Shown piece after piece: positions 24,997-33,940 of a stretch of DNA of 64,000 nt (the first letter of the stretch is position 1; each line of letters starts with the position of its first letter). The stretch is from NCBI RefSeq assembly GCF_007830175.1, contig NZ_VLKH01000008.1, positions 62,001 through 126,000 on the forward strand, given 5' to 3'. The notes under the pieces are model-generated. The model saw nothing but the letters and a program-made list of their open reading frames with translations, was not told the DNA's origin and did not search any database. This DNA comes from Sedimentibacter saalensis (GTDB lineage Bacteria > Bacillota > Clostridia > Tissierellales > Sedimentibacteraceae). The position numbers and the translations under genes are program-made.

Positions 24997-25072
24997 TTTA
25001 CATTTCTTACAATACATGTTCACCCATTACTGATAAATTTATATTCCGTAGGGGCGGACCTCGTGTCCGCCC
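24997..25072. repeat. 76-base direct repeat, copy 2
   Basis: It lies 198 bases after copy 1 and is 75/76 identical. It ends with only the left half of the palindromic element (25048-25072), 20 bases before the chemoreceptor stop codon. Confidence 0.9.
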
Positions 25073-25092
25073 ACTGAATTACAATCAATTAA

Positions 25093-27159
25093 TTAGCATT
25101 CTGTCTCTGCACTGCTAAGCTCATCATTGTCATTATCAATAACATCATGCTCTTCAACAACTTCAATGTTGTGAGAATCTTTATGTATACTTCTTAATTT
25201 TATATCCTCAATAAGACCCTTGAGCACTGCTGCCTGACTGCTTAATTCCTGGCTTGCTGCTGCACTTTCTTCTGCCGTTGCAGAGTTTGTCTGCACAACA
25301 GATGAAATTTGTTCTATGCCTGAGTTTATTTGTGTTGCACCTAAAGCCTGCTGCTGAGAAGCTTCTGCAATACTTTCCACTATTGAAACTGTTTCATTTG
25401 TTTTATTAACAATCATTTTAAATGATTCAACAGTTTCGTCGGCTATTTTTGCTCCCTTAGAAATAGCATTCAGAGAATTTTCAATGAGCTGCGTTGTATT
25501 TTTAGCTGCTTCTGCACTTTTTGATGCAAGATTTCTTACTTCATCAGCCACAACTGCAAATCCCTTGCCTGCAGAACCTGCCCTAGCAGCTTCAACTGCA
25601 GCATTCAGTGCAAGAATGTTTGTCTGGAAAGCAATGTCTTCAATTGCTTTTATAATTTTTCCTATTTGAACAGACGAACTGTTTATTTCATCCATTGCCT
25701 CAATCATGAGTTCCATATATTTTGTTCCGTTGTTCACATCTGAGGCAGTTTCTTCAGATATTATTTTCGCCTGCTGAGCACTTTTTGCATTTGATATAAT
25801 CTGTTCAGTGATTTCATTTATTGTTGCTGCTAATTCCTCTATAGAACTTGCCTGTTCAGTTGCTCCCTGTGTGAGAACCTGAGAACCTTCCGCTACCTCT
25901 TCCGAACCGCTGGCCACTTGTTCTGCGCTTATGTTTATGTTCTTAAATATGTAATTCAATGATTTTACAATCTGTACAACAGAATCTTTAATAGGTTCAA
26001 AATCTCCTAAATATTCCTTGTCAACAAATTGAGTCAGATCTCCGTTTACAATTGCTCCAAGATGATGTGAGATATCCTGGATAATTGCATTAAGTTCAAC
26101 TATTGTCTTTTCCAAGGAATTTAAAAGTACTGCTGTTTCATCCTTGCTTTTTGTTTTTGGAACCTCAGTGTGCAAATCTCCTTCTGACAAAAGTTTCAAC
26201 CTTTCTGCACATGCAATTATAGGATCTGCAATTTTGTTTGACATTCTGAATCCCATGAACGCCGCTATCAATATGGACACTAATCCAAGAATAACCGTTG
26301 CAATAACGCTGAAATTTGTGCTTTTCATATATTCGCTCTGGGGAACATCAATGAGCATTGCCCAGCCTTCTGTTCCTTCAATTGGTGAATAGGACAGCAT
26401 GTTCTTAGCTCCGTTGTTCGAATAGGTGCCAAAGCTTGTCTCTCCATTAAGCATTCTTTGTTCAAGGGAAGCCAATTCCGAATGACTGCCGTCAGTCTGG
26501 TTATTTAAAATCATATTTTCCAGATTTAAAACCTTGCTATATTCAGGATGTCCAATAATGTATCCTTCCTTGTCAATAATAGATGCAAAACCAGCCTCTC
26601 CAATAACTACCTGGGAAGCAATATCAGTCAGAGTTTTTCCATCTATTTTAACTATGACAACTCCTTCTGCTGTTGAGCCGTAAACACCGTCTTTCCAAAG
26701 AGGGGCTGATACAATATAGTACATTTCAAATGTTGCCGAATCAAACTGAGCATCAGTAACAAACACTTCTCCGTTCATGGAAGCAGTATAATAATCCATG
26801 TGTTTAACAATTTCTGTTCCTGATGATGATGCTACAAATCCATCTTTATCAGCAATGTTTATGTCCTTTAAACCATGCATTGCTATTCTTTCATTGAAAA
26901 TTTTGCTTTTTTCTTCCTGAGTTATGTCTTCACTTGTAAGCTGAGAAAGCAATCCTACTTCTGCTGCTATTGTTTTGTAACCTTCAAGTCTCATTGTAAC
27001 AACATCTGCAGATGATGCTGCAATTTCCTGCATTGTTTCTTCAAGAGTGTCAAATGTTACATTGTAAGTAAGATATGAAGAAACTCCCCCTATTGCTATA
27101 ACTACCACCAATATTATTACCGTAATGTTTAAAAACATTTTCCGTTTAATGCTGTTCAT
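25093..27159 (-). CDS. Methyl-accepting chemotaxis protein with Cache sensor
   Basis: This 688-residue transmembrane chemoreceptor has a membrane segment at residues about 10-30, an extracytoplasmic double-Cache-like sensor (with [19 protein letters not shown] and [17 protein letters not shown]), a second segment near 280-300, a HAMP region and a long coiled-coil signalling domain. The hairpin tip has [20 protein letters not shown] and [12 protein letters not shown]. It controls CheA activity. It is third in an EAL-hemerythrin-receptor operon driven by a SigD promoter. It is a close paralogue of the receptor at 45.2-47.4 kb. Confidence 0.94.
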   Translation of the reverse strand: MNSIKRKMFLNITVIILVVVIAIGGVSSYLTYNVTFDTLEETMQEIAASSADVVTMRLEGYKTIAAEVGLLSQLTSEDITQEEKSKIFNERIAMHGLKDINIADKDGFVASSSGTEIVKHMDYYTASMNGEVFVTDAQFDSATFEMYYIVSAPLWKDGVYGSTAEGVVIVKIDGKTLTDIASQVVIGEAGFASIIDKEGYIIGHPEYSKVLNLENMILNNQTDGSHSELASLEQRMLNGETSFGTYSNNGAKNMLSYSPIEGTEGWAMLIDVPQSEYMKSTNFSVIATVILGLVSILIAAFMGFRMSNKIADPIIACAERLKLLSEGDLHTEVPKTKSKDETAVLLNSLEKTIVELNAIIQDISHHLGAIVNGDLTQFVDKEYLGDFEPIKDSVVQIVKSLNYIFKNINISAEQVASGSEEVAEGSQVLTQGATEQASSIEELAATINEITEQIISNAKSAQQAKIISEETASDVNNGTKYMELMIEAMDEINSSSVQIGKIIKAIEDIAFQTNILALNAAVEAARAGSAGKGFAVVADEVRNLASKSAEAAKNTTQLIENSLNAISKGAKIADETVESFKMIVNKTNETVSIVESIAEASQQQALGATQINSGIEQISSVVQTNSATAEESAAASQELSSQAAVLKGLIEDIKLRSIHKDSHNIEVVEEHDVIDNDNDELSSAETEC

Positions 27160-27191
27160 GCTAACCCCCTGTAAGTCAATTTTTTATTTTA

Positions 27192-27593
27192 TTATTTATT
27201 CATTATGTGTGCTGCAACTTTCTTGTCTTCCGATTTAATATGGTTTATAAGCCACCCTCCCACAGAAGAGTTCACTTTTGCAACCAGCTGTATGGTTGCT
27301 CCATTTTCTTTGAATTCGTCAGCTATGTTTTTTACTGTAACTTTAAATGCTTCATGCTTTTCCTTGTGAGCTTTGTAATCAGGATACGATGATTTTAGCT
27401 GCAGCATTTCTTCATCAGCAAAATGTTTTATAACATAATCCTGCAAAAAATTAAGCGTCTTTGATACTTCATTTCTTCCTTTTCCCTGGCTGCAAGCATC
27501 TAAAAGTTCATTAATTGCATTTATCAATGATTTATGCTGTGAGTCAATTGACGGGTTTCCTGTTTCTAATGATTTGTCCCAGCTGTATGCCAT
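27192..27593 (-). CDS. Bacteriohemerythrin
   Basis: This 133-residue four-helix di-iron protein binds oxygen. All ligands are visible: His20 (IDSQH), His57 and Glu61 (KHFADEE), His76 and His80 (AHKEKHEAF), then His and Asp in INHIKSEDKK. In an anaerobe it is a likely oxygen scavenger or sensor. It lies between the EAL gene and a chemoreceptor, with gaps of 20 and 32 bases, so the three are co-transcribed and an aerotaxis link is plausible. ATG start with AAGGTAAA upstream. Confidence 0.93.
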   Translation of the reverse strand: MAYSWDKSLETGNPSIDSQHKSLINAINELLDACSQGKGRNEVSKTLNFLQDYVIKHFADEEMLQLKSSYPDYKAHKEKHEAFKVTVKNIADEFKENGATIQLVAKVNSSVGGWLINHIKSEDKKVAAHIMNK

Positions 27594-27613
27594 GATTTAC
27601 CTTCCTTTTTAAA

Positions 27614-29167
27614 TTATGCTAAATGAAAATAGTTTGTTCTTCCGCTGCTGATGAGCTTTTCATAATCCTCTACAGGCTTTGGCTTTGAAAAAATAAAGCC
27701 CTGTGCCATATCGCATCCTGTTTTCTTTAAAAAATCTACCTGTAAATCTGTTTCAACACCTTCAGAAACAACTTTTAGACTTAGCTTTTTTGCAATATCT
27801 ACAATATTGTCCATTATTATCTGTGAACTGTTTTCTTCAATATGATTTAAAAATATTTTGTCCAATTTCAATGTATCAATGGGCATTTCCTTTAATAGCC
27901 CAAGACTTGAGTAGCCTGATCCGAAATCATCCATGGATATTTCAAATCCTTCATTTTTGAAGTTTTTCATTACTGTAAAAATACTTTCTTCATTATCATT
28001 GTTGAAAACCACTGATTCCGTAATTTCAATTTCAATAAGGTTATTTGGAATACTGTATTTTTCCTTGATTTTATTGTATTCTTCAACAAAATCGGTGTTC
28101 AAAAAATGAATTCTTGAAACATTCACAGAAACAGGAACAACATCATATCCGCTGTCAATCCATTTTCTCATGTTGACACACACCTGTTCAAAAACATACT
28201 TGTCCAAATTAATAATGAAACCGTTTTTCTCAAAAATGTGTATGAACTTCATGGGACTTAAAAGCCCCAGCTCTGGGTGATTCCATCTGACAAGTGCTTC
28301 TGCTCCTGATAAATTACCGTTATCCAAACTTACCTTTGGCTGAAAGTACACCTTAAACTCATTGTTGGCCAAAGCCTTGTGCATGTCATCTTCAATTCTA
28401 CGCACTTCTATGAGATTGTTTCCGATGCTTTCATTGTAAATAGCATATTCACTGTTATAGCCGTTCTTCAGGTGACTTTTTGCAAATTCAGCTCTGTCGA
28501 TAGCAACTCTAAGTTCAAGCTCATCATTATCAATAAAATAAATCCCCATGTTGACTGCAGGTTTTATATTAATTTTTTTCCAAATACTTAAATATTCAAT
28601 TTTATCAGATATATTAAGCATTCTTTCAATGAGCTCATTTTGTTCTTCATATTCAAACAATACAAAAAACTTATCTCCCTCAGCCTTTCCAAAAACTTCA
28701 CCTTTAAGTTCCTTTGAAAATATTTTGCATATTTTCTTAAGAATATCATCACCGACCTTGTATCCAACACTGTTGTTGATGATGGTGAACTTTTTAATAT
28801 CATAATGGATAAGTGCATACTTCTTTTCAATATTATTGTTTATCCGTTCTTCTGCATCTTTTATGAACTTGAATTTATTTCTTACATTAAATACCAAATC
28901 CATAGCTTCAGTATTTATGTCTTTGTTCAATCTACCATTATAATTTTTTAAATATATTGTTCCTTTCCTTATAATGAAATAAAATCCTATCTCCAATACT
29001 ATAAAGACAAAATTGAATGCAAGCAAAAGCTTGTCTCTTAATGTAATATCCTCTCCCGGAGAAAACAAATCAAGTGTTGCAAGAATCATTATTACTGTGC
29101 AGAAGGCTGCCCCAATAACATAATGCTTAACAAATGGTTTGAATTTGGAAATTTCATCATTATTAAT
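27614..29167 (-). CDS. Membrane EAL c-di-GMP phosphodiesterase with degenerate GGDEF
   Basis: Two N-terminal membrane segments (residues about 18-37 and 46-66) are followed by a GGDEF domain whose signature is degenerate (AEGDKFF) and a complete EAL domain: AEALVRW, VNVSRIHF, EITESVV, DDFGSGYSS, LKLDKIF, EGVET and AQGFIFSKP. It should hydrolyse c-di-GMP but not make it. A GTG at 29176 lies inside the ribosome site AGGAGG, so ATT 29167, eight bases after it, is the better start (517 residues). It heads an operon with hemerythrin and a chemoreceptor under a SigD promoter, which fits lowering c-di-GMP for swimming. Confidence 0.92.
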   Translation of the reverse strand: MNNDEISKFKPFVKHYVIGAAFCTVIMILATLDLFSPGEDITLRDKLLLAFNFVFIVLEIGFYFIIRKGTIYLKNYNGRLNKDINTEAMDLVFNVRNKFKFIKDAEERINNNIEKKYALIHYDIKKFTIINNSVGYKVGDDILKKICKIFSKELKGEVFGKAEGDKFFVLFEYEEQNELIERMLNISDKIEYLSIWKKINIKPAVNMGIYFIDNDELELRVAIDRAEFAKSHLKNGYNSEYAIYNESIGNNLIEVRRIEDDMHKALANNEFKVYFQPKVSLDNGNLSGAEALVRWNHPELGLLSPMKFIHIFEKNGFIINLDKYVFEQVCVNMRKWIDSGYDVVPVSVNVSRIHFLNTDFVEEYNKIKEKYSIPNNLIEIEITESVVFNNDNEESIFTVMKNFKNEGFEISMDDFGSGYSSLGLLKEMPIDTLKLDKIFLNHIEENSSQIIMDNIVDIAKKLSLKVVSEGVETDLQVDFLKKTGCDMAQGFIFSKPKPVEDYEKLISSGRTNYFHLA

Positions 29168-29204
29168 TTTTTTCACCTCCTGTGATTATTATCTCCATTT
29201 AGTT

Positions 29205-29231
29205 CTATCGGCATAATTTGACAAAAGTTTA
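29205..29231 (-). promoter_or_regulatory. SigD promoter for EAL-hemerythrin-receptor operon
   Basis: TAAA (29231-29228), 15 bases, GCCGATAG (29212-29205) on the minus strand, about 40 bases before the start. Confidence 0.78.
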
Positions 29232-29298
29232 CAAATAATTTACCATTAGTAAACTTTTTTTATAATTTTAAACCACTATAATATCGCAGTCTCAATCA

Positions 29299-29389
29299 CA
29301 AATTTATTAGCTCCCTCCGGTCGCATAAATTTGGATTTCGTTGCGTTTGACCTACCGCAGATTTTTTCTTCCTACGGTCGAAAAATCTG
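29299..29389. repeat. Two tandem hairpins with a shared CGGTCG loop
   Basis: CAAATTTAT/ATAAATTTG (29299-29333) and CAGATTTTT/AAAAATCTG (29358-29389) have different stems but nearly the same loop, TCCCTCCGGTCG and TCCTACGGTCG. They lie downstream of flagellin, past its terminator. Confidence 0.7.
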
Positions 29390-29400
29390 GGTTAGGGCAT

Positions 29401-29438
29401 AAAAAAACAGGGTGCAGTAAACTGCACCCTAATTTTTT
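29401..29438 (-). terminator. Flagellin terminator
   Basis: AGGGTGCAGT pairs with ACTGCACCCT across a two-base loop; on the minus strand GTTTTTTT follows. It lies 15 bases past the flagellin stop and also has a T-run on the plus strand. Confidence 0.92.
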
Positions 29439-29452
29439 GTTTTAATTTAATA

Positions 29453-30286
29453 TTACTGTAATAACTGTAATACACCTTGTGGCTGTTGGTTAGCTTGAGC
29501 AAGCATAGCCTGAGCAGCTTGAGAAAGGATGTTGTTCTTAGTGAATTCCATCATTTCTTTTGCCATGTCAACGTCTCTTATACGAGATTCAGCAGCTGTT
29601 AAGTTTTCAGAAGTTACTCCTAAGTTGTTAACTGTATGCTCTAATCTGTTTTGCATTGCACCAAGATTTGCTCTTTCAGTTGATACTGAACCGATTGCTG
29701 TATCTAATGTATCTAATGCAGCCTGTGCACCAGTTTGAGTTGATAAATCAACACCGCTAATAGCTAATCCAGAAGCTCCTGCTGTCATGTTTGCAATTTT
29801 TAATTCAACTTGTTCATAAGTTTGGTTATTAGCACCAATTTGGAAAGTTACTCCAGTAGAGCTTAAAGAACCGTTTAACAAGTCAATTTTATTAAATTTA
29901 GTAGAATCAGCTATTCTATCTACTTCTGTAATTAATGCAGTTACTTCTTTTTGAATGTTTGCTAAGTCGTCTGTTGCATCATTTGTTCCGTTTGCTGCCT
30001 GAACTGCTAATTCTCTCATTCTTTGAAGAATAGAGTGAGTTTCGTTTAATCCACCTTCTGCTGTCTGAATTAAAGAAATACCATCTTCAGCATTTTTAGA
30101 AGCCATTTCAAGACCGTTGATTTGTCCTCTCATTTTTTCTGATATAGCAAGTCCTGCAGCATCATCACCAGCTCTGTTGATTTTGTAGCCTGATGATAAC
30201 TTTTCTAAGTTTTTACCTGTGTTAGTGTTGTTTGTTCCTAATTGTCTTAAAGAGTTCATTGCGTTTAAGTTGTGTTGAATTCTCAT
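29453..30286 (-). CDS. fliC: Flagellin
   Basis: This 277-residue flagellin forms the flagellar filament. It has the conserved N-terminal D0/D1 ([36 protein letters not shown]) and C-terminal D1/D0 ([20 protein letters not shown] ending [11 protein letters not shown]). The variable middle is short and holds Ser/Thr-rich stretches ([18 protein letters not shown]) that are plausible glycosylation sites given the adjacent nonulosonate operon. It is a single gene with its own SigD promoter and strong terminator. ATG start with GGAGGTAATTAA upstream. Confidence 0.97.
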   Translation of the reverse strand: MRIQHNLNAMNSLRQLGTNNTNTGKNLEKLSSGYKINRAGDDAAGLAISEKMRGQINGLEMASKNAEDGISLIQTAEGGLNETHSILQRMRELAVQAANGTNDATDDLANIQKEVTALITEVDRIADSTKFNKIDLLNGSLSSTGVTFQIGANNQTYEQVELKIANMTAGASGLAISGVDLSTQTGAQAALDTLDTAIGSVSTERANLGAMQNRLEHTVNNLGVTSENLTAAESRIRDVDMAKEMMEFTKNNILSQAAQAMLAQANQQPQGVLQLLQ

Positions 30287-30306
30287 TTAATTACCTCCAT
30301 GTAATT

Positions 30307-30331
30307 TTATCGGGATCCTTCCCTATTTTTA
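30307..30331 (-). promoter_or_regulatory. SigD promoter for flagellin
   Basis: TAAA (30331-30328), 14 bases, CCGATAA (30313-30307), on the minus strand 20 bases before the ATG. Confidence 0.78.
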
Positions 30332-30416
30332 TTTTTTAATATTTTTTATTTTTTACACTGGCGCCTTTGTGTTAAAAATAAATTTTTACCTTTACAAAAT
30401 ATATATCGTAACTCAA

Positions 30417-31142
30417 TTAAATAAGTTTAGTGTTTTTTGAAAATTTTTTTAAAATGTATTCTGCTAAACTTAAGTCCTCTTCCGTATCAATATCCATAGA
30501 TGAATAGCTGTCCATTATATATGCAAGAGTTTTATCAGTTTCAAAAGATCGATTCTTTTTAAGTTCATTAATATCACATATATAAATTGCTCCATTTAGT
30601 CTATATACCGGTGGAAAGCTCTGTCTCCTGGAATATTGTTTTTTATCATATAATATAAAGTCTTTCAGAGTTCCATCTGCATTAATGCTTTTTAACCACC
30701 AGGGCGGGTGTTCTTCTTTAGTAACAGATATTAAGGACTTACTATTTTTGCTATCACTTAATAATGTTTCTATTGAAGCGTCAATAGCTGTGACTGTTCT
30801 AAAAGGAGATGTGCATTGCAGCAGCATTACATAATCAGGTGTAAATTCTTCGTTATCTTCCAATATGTTTAAAGTATATAATATTGAATCAATGGTTGGT
30901 GAATCATCTGTAGCCAACTCTATTGGTCTTTTTATAACCTCTGCTCCTATTTCTGTACATACCTCTTCTATTTCTTTATCTTCAGTAGATATTACTATTC
31001 TACTAATATACTTTGACTTTTTTGCTTCATCTATTGTCCATTGAATCAGAGGCTTGTTTCCTAAATTCCTTATATTTTTTCTATGAACCCCTTTTGACCC
31101 GCCTCTGGCCGGTATAATACACAGTATGTTTTTACCTATCAA
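30417..31142 (-). CDS. legF: CMP-nonulosonate (legionaminate/neuraminate-type) cytidylyltransferase
   Basis: This 241-residue enzyme activates a nine-carbon sialic-acid-like sugar with CTP. IIPARGGSKGVHRKNIRNLG at the N-terminus and the LLQCTSPFRT motif place it in the NeuA/PseF/LegF family; the operon suggests LegF. It is the last gene of the glycosylation operon, followed by the flagellin promoter. The start is TTG 31142 with GGTGGTG upstream. Confidence 0.88.
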   Translation of the reverse strand: MIGKNILCIIPARGGSKGVHRKNIRNLGNKPLIQWTIDEAKKSKYISRIVISTEDKEIEEVCTEIGAEVIKRPIELATDDSPTIDSILYTLNILEDNEEFTPDYVMLLQCTSPFRTVTAIDASIETLLSDSKNSKSLISVTKEEHPPWWLKSINADGTLKDFILYDKKQYSRRQSFPPVYRLNGAIYICDINELKKNRSFETDKTLAYIMDSYSSMDIDTEEDLSLAEYILKKFSKNTKLI

Positions 31143-31153
31143 TATTTCACCAC

Positions 31154-31816
31154 CTATACAATCTCTTTAACTAAAACAAATGCTTCAGCACTATCTGCAC
31201 CTATTGCAGCACCTCTTATGGTAGCATATGCTCTTATATTTTTTTCACTTCTTGGAAAAGGGTGTTCCAATATTTCACTGCTGTAAATTTTAGCTATTTC
31301 TATTTTTTTATCAATGTACCCTGAAATATCAACAAAATAATTAGGTTTAAAAGCATATTCAGACATAGCGAAATCAGTCTCCGAGGGGGTTTCCATCATT
31401 AATATTTTTTTAATAAAAGGATATCTGAAATTTTTAGTGCATGAGAAGCATAAATCAAATGTTATTCTGTGATCGGAATGAACATCCTTATAATAAGGCA
31501 ACACAACAACATTGGGTTTAACTTCATTAAAAACAAAACTTATTTTTTGAATTAATTCTCCTGCTGAATATGAATCTAATTCAGCAGGCTTCAGTTTTAG
31601 ATTATAGTATCCATTTAAATCATATCTTTCAATCATCTTTTCAATTTCATTATCTCGCAGTTTAATTTTTGCATCACTATATCCAAATTCTACATCCATA
31701 TGCGTCATGTTCAAAACATAAACTTCATTACCTTCTGCCTTTTTTCTTAGCATCATTCCACCGGCTCCTAAGGTTTCATCGTCCGGATGGGTAGCAACAA
31801 TCAGGTATTTATCCAT
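31154..31816 (-). CDS. PIG-L/LmbE-family deacetylase
   Basis: This is a 220-residue zinc deacetylase-fold protein. VATHPDDETLGAGGMM (residues about 5-20) gives the zinc His-x-x-Asp-Asp, and YYKDVHSDHR holds the later His-x-x-Asp-His. The family removes N-acetyl groups from GlcNAc-type sugars. It sits between a GNAT gene and legF, so it may trim an N-acetyl group on the nonulosonate or its precursor before re-acylation; that is inference. The start is ATG 31816 with AAAGGAAT upstream; the longer frame to 31849 overlaps the GNAT gene and has no site. Confidence 0.88.
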   Translation of the reverse strand: MDKYLIVATHPDDETLGAGGMMLRKKAEGNEVYVLNMTHMDVEFGYSDAKIKLRDNEIEKMIERYDLNGYYNLKLKPAELDSYSAGELIQKISFVFNEVKPNVVVLPYYKDVHSDHRITFDLCFSCTKNFRYPFIKKILMMETPSETDFAMSEYAFKPNYFVDISGYIDKKIEIAKIYSSEILEHPFPRSEKNIRAYATIRGAAIGADSAEAFVLVKEIV

Positions 31817-31829
31817 ACTGTATTCCTTT

Positions 31830-32771
31830 CTAAAATATATCAATATCACTCATAGTAATGTACCAGTTATTGAACTCCAACAAATCATCATTAGACGTAT
31901 CTGAGTTATTCTTAACAATGAAATGAAAATGCTGCCCATTTTCTTGAAAATCAAATTCCTTAAGAACATCTAAATATTCATTATCACAAAACCACATATT
32001 GGCACTTGAAATTTTTTTGGATTGAAAAAAATCAAGTGAGAAATTAAGCAGCTGCCTTAAAACTGAATCATTTACCGCAATTAAATCCACAATATCCCCA
32101 ATTAGCATTCCATTATTATTGTAAATTTTAACAACTGCATATCCCAGTACTTTTCCCCCGTCTATAAAAGCGACTATTTGGTATTTATTCTCTGGATTAT
32201 CAACAAATCTCCAATTTAAGTAGCTTGATACTCGAGATGTTATTATCTTATATTTATTGATGATTAGATAAAATAACTTATCAAACCTTTCATCAAAATT
32301 TTCTACAATTTCGCAATTAGCACTAGACATAAACTTTCTATTTAAAATCTTTGTTTCTAGCATAGGAATTTCTTTAATTAAATGGAATCCAAGTTTTTTT
32401 ACAAATCCATTTACTGAATTATCATTTGGTACTCCAAAGACAACGTCTATTGTTTCCTTAGTATTTGAATATAAATCTTGGGCAAGTTTTGCAAACAACC
32501 CTCTTCTGAAATAACTTGGATCAGTAAATGTAGTCATTGACAAGGCCGAAAAGTGCTTAATTCCGTTGACGTACAAGGGAATCGGCGATAAAGCATAATG
32601 TGCAGCTAATTTATCCTCATCCCAAGCAAGGTTTATAAGATCTGTATTATGATTGGGATTATCTATATATCTCCATTTCCAATAAACCTTGGATAATTTT
32701 CTGCCAAAGGCTCTTTCAAATACCTCAAGTATGTGCTTTTCATCGCCTTTATTATATCTTCTAAAATTCAA
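31830..32771 (-). CDS. GNAT-family N-acyltransferase in glycosylation operon
   Basis: This is a 313-residue GNAT-fold protein. The N-terminal FRRYNKGDEKHILEVFERAFG and the segment with TDPSYFRRGLFAKLAQDLY (acyl-CoA pyrophosphate loop RRGLFAKL) support the fold; the C-terminal half looks like a second, diverged GNAT-like lobe. It is longer than the single-domain PseH/LegH acetyltransferases. Its place between legG and the LmbE-type gene suggests it acylates an amino group of the nonulosonate. Start TTG 32771 with GGGGGAAAT upstream. Confidence 0.72.
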   Translation of the reverse strand: MNFRRYNKGDEKHILEVFERAFGRKLSKVYWKWRYIDNPNHNTDLINLAWDEDKLAAHYALSPIPLYVNGIKHFSALSMTTFTDPSYFRRGLFAKLAQDLYSNTKETIDVVFGVPNDNSVNGFVKKLGFHLIKEIPMLETKILNRKFMSSANCEIVENFDERFDKLFYLIINKYKIITSRVSSYLNWRFVDNPENKYQIVAFIDGGKVLGYAVVKIYNNNGMLIGDIVDLIAVNDSVLRQLLNFSLDFFQSKKISSANMWFCDNEYLDVLKEFDFQENGQHFHFIVKNNSDTSNDDLLEFNNWYITMSDIDIF

Positions 32772-32782
32772 TATATTTCCCC

Positions 32783-33940
32783 CTAAAAATCAATATCATA
32801 AAATTTCTTTTCTTCAAATTTATTAATAAGAAGTTGTTCCTTGATTATTTTGATTATATTTGCTGATGTATCTTTTTTTTCATAAGGGTTATTTGTTTTT
32901 GACAAATTTGGAATATCAATTATCATAGATAGTTTTTCATAAACTTCTTTTTCTATTGGTTCGCAGTTAAAAATAGTCTCGCTTTGTATCCTTCCATCCT
33001 GTCTTTTACCGATATTTAATGTGTATGTTCCTAAACTTGGGACTTCAACTATTCCGCTGGATGAATTTCCAACAACAGCCTTCACACACTTAACTGCACT
33101 CAAATACCTAATCGTTCCTAATGAATAAAATGAGATTGTTGTGTTGCGATTATCTCCTACATATTCATCTATCATTTCATTTATAATTCTTCCTCCGGTA
33201 TCTGAATTACATTTGGTGAATATTACCTTAAGATTTTCTATCCTGCTAAAAGCTGACAGTATTTCACGGAATTGGCTTTTTGCCAGATTTGGTTCCAATG
33301 ATAAAGGGTGGAATGTAAATAAAATTGTCTTATTGTCAATAATGAAATTAATATCTTTCTCCAGTTCTTCCTTGGACATCAATTTAAGATTATAAATATT
33401 CTCCACACCTAAAGAACCAACATTATAAACACAACCAGGATTTTCTCCTAACTGTATCACTCTTTTTCTATAAAAATCTGTAGAAGTAAAATGTATTCTG
33501 CTAAATTTAGTAATAGCATGCCTCAACATATTATCAATTGTACCAGAGCCGGTTTCACCTCCATATAGATGTGCTATTGGCACACCGGATACCATAGCAG
33601 CACTGGCAACAGCAAATATTTCATACCTATCTCCAAGCAAAACAACCATATCTGGTTTTAATCTTTCAAAAACATCTGAAAAACCTATCATAGCTAGGCC
33701 CATTGATTTTGAAATACCTGAAGGTGTATCTGAACTCAGCAGCACCTCAATCTTTTCATTTATTGTATACCCATCGTTCTCGATTTCTTTATACGTAAGC
33801 CCAAACTCTGGTGATAAATGCATTCCTGTAACAATTAACTGCAATTGTAATTCATCATCATTGTCTATCTTTTCTATCAAAGGTCTCAACAGTCCATATT
33901 CAGCTCTAGTTCCTGTAATAATACATATTTTTCTCTTCAT
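32783..33940 (-). CDS. legG: Hydrolysing UDP-sugar 2-epimerase (LegG/NeuC type)
   Basis: This 385-residue enzyme hydrolyses a nucleotide-linked N-acetylated sugar while inverting C2, giving the free hexose for LegI. ITGTRAEYGLLRPL, HLYGGETGSGTIDNMLRHAI and GNSSSGIVEVPS are typical of NeuC/LegG. It overlaps the legI stop by an ATGA junction. The gene sits in an operon with LegB, LegC and PtmE homologues, which favours the legionaminic acid route over sialic acid. Confidence 0.92.
   Translation of the reverse strand: MKRKICIITGTRAEYGLLRPLIEKIDNDDELQLQLIVTGMHLSPEFGLTYKEIENDGYTINEKIEVLLSSDTPSGISKSMGLAMIGFSDVFERLKPDMVVLLGDRYEIFAVASAAMVSGVPIAHLYGGETGSGTIDNMLRHAITKFSRIHFTSTDFYRKRVIQLGENPGCVYNVGSLGVENIYNLKLMSKEELEKDINFIIDNKTILFTFHPLSLEPNLAKSQFREILSAFSRIENLKVIFTKCNSDTGGRIINEMIDEYVGDNRNTTISFYSLGTIRYLSAVKCVKAVVGNSSSGIVEVPSLGTYTLNIGKRQDGRIQSETIFNCEPIEKEVYEKLSMIIDIPNLSKTNNPYEKKDTSANIIKIIKEQLLINKFEEKKFYDIDF

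Noticed and set aside
31816-31849. Longer N-terminus for the LmbE-type protein
   Set aside because: It would overlap the GNAT gene and lacks a ribosome site, while ATG 31816 has a good site and begins at the conserved domain.
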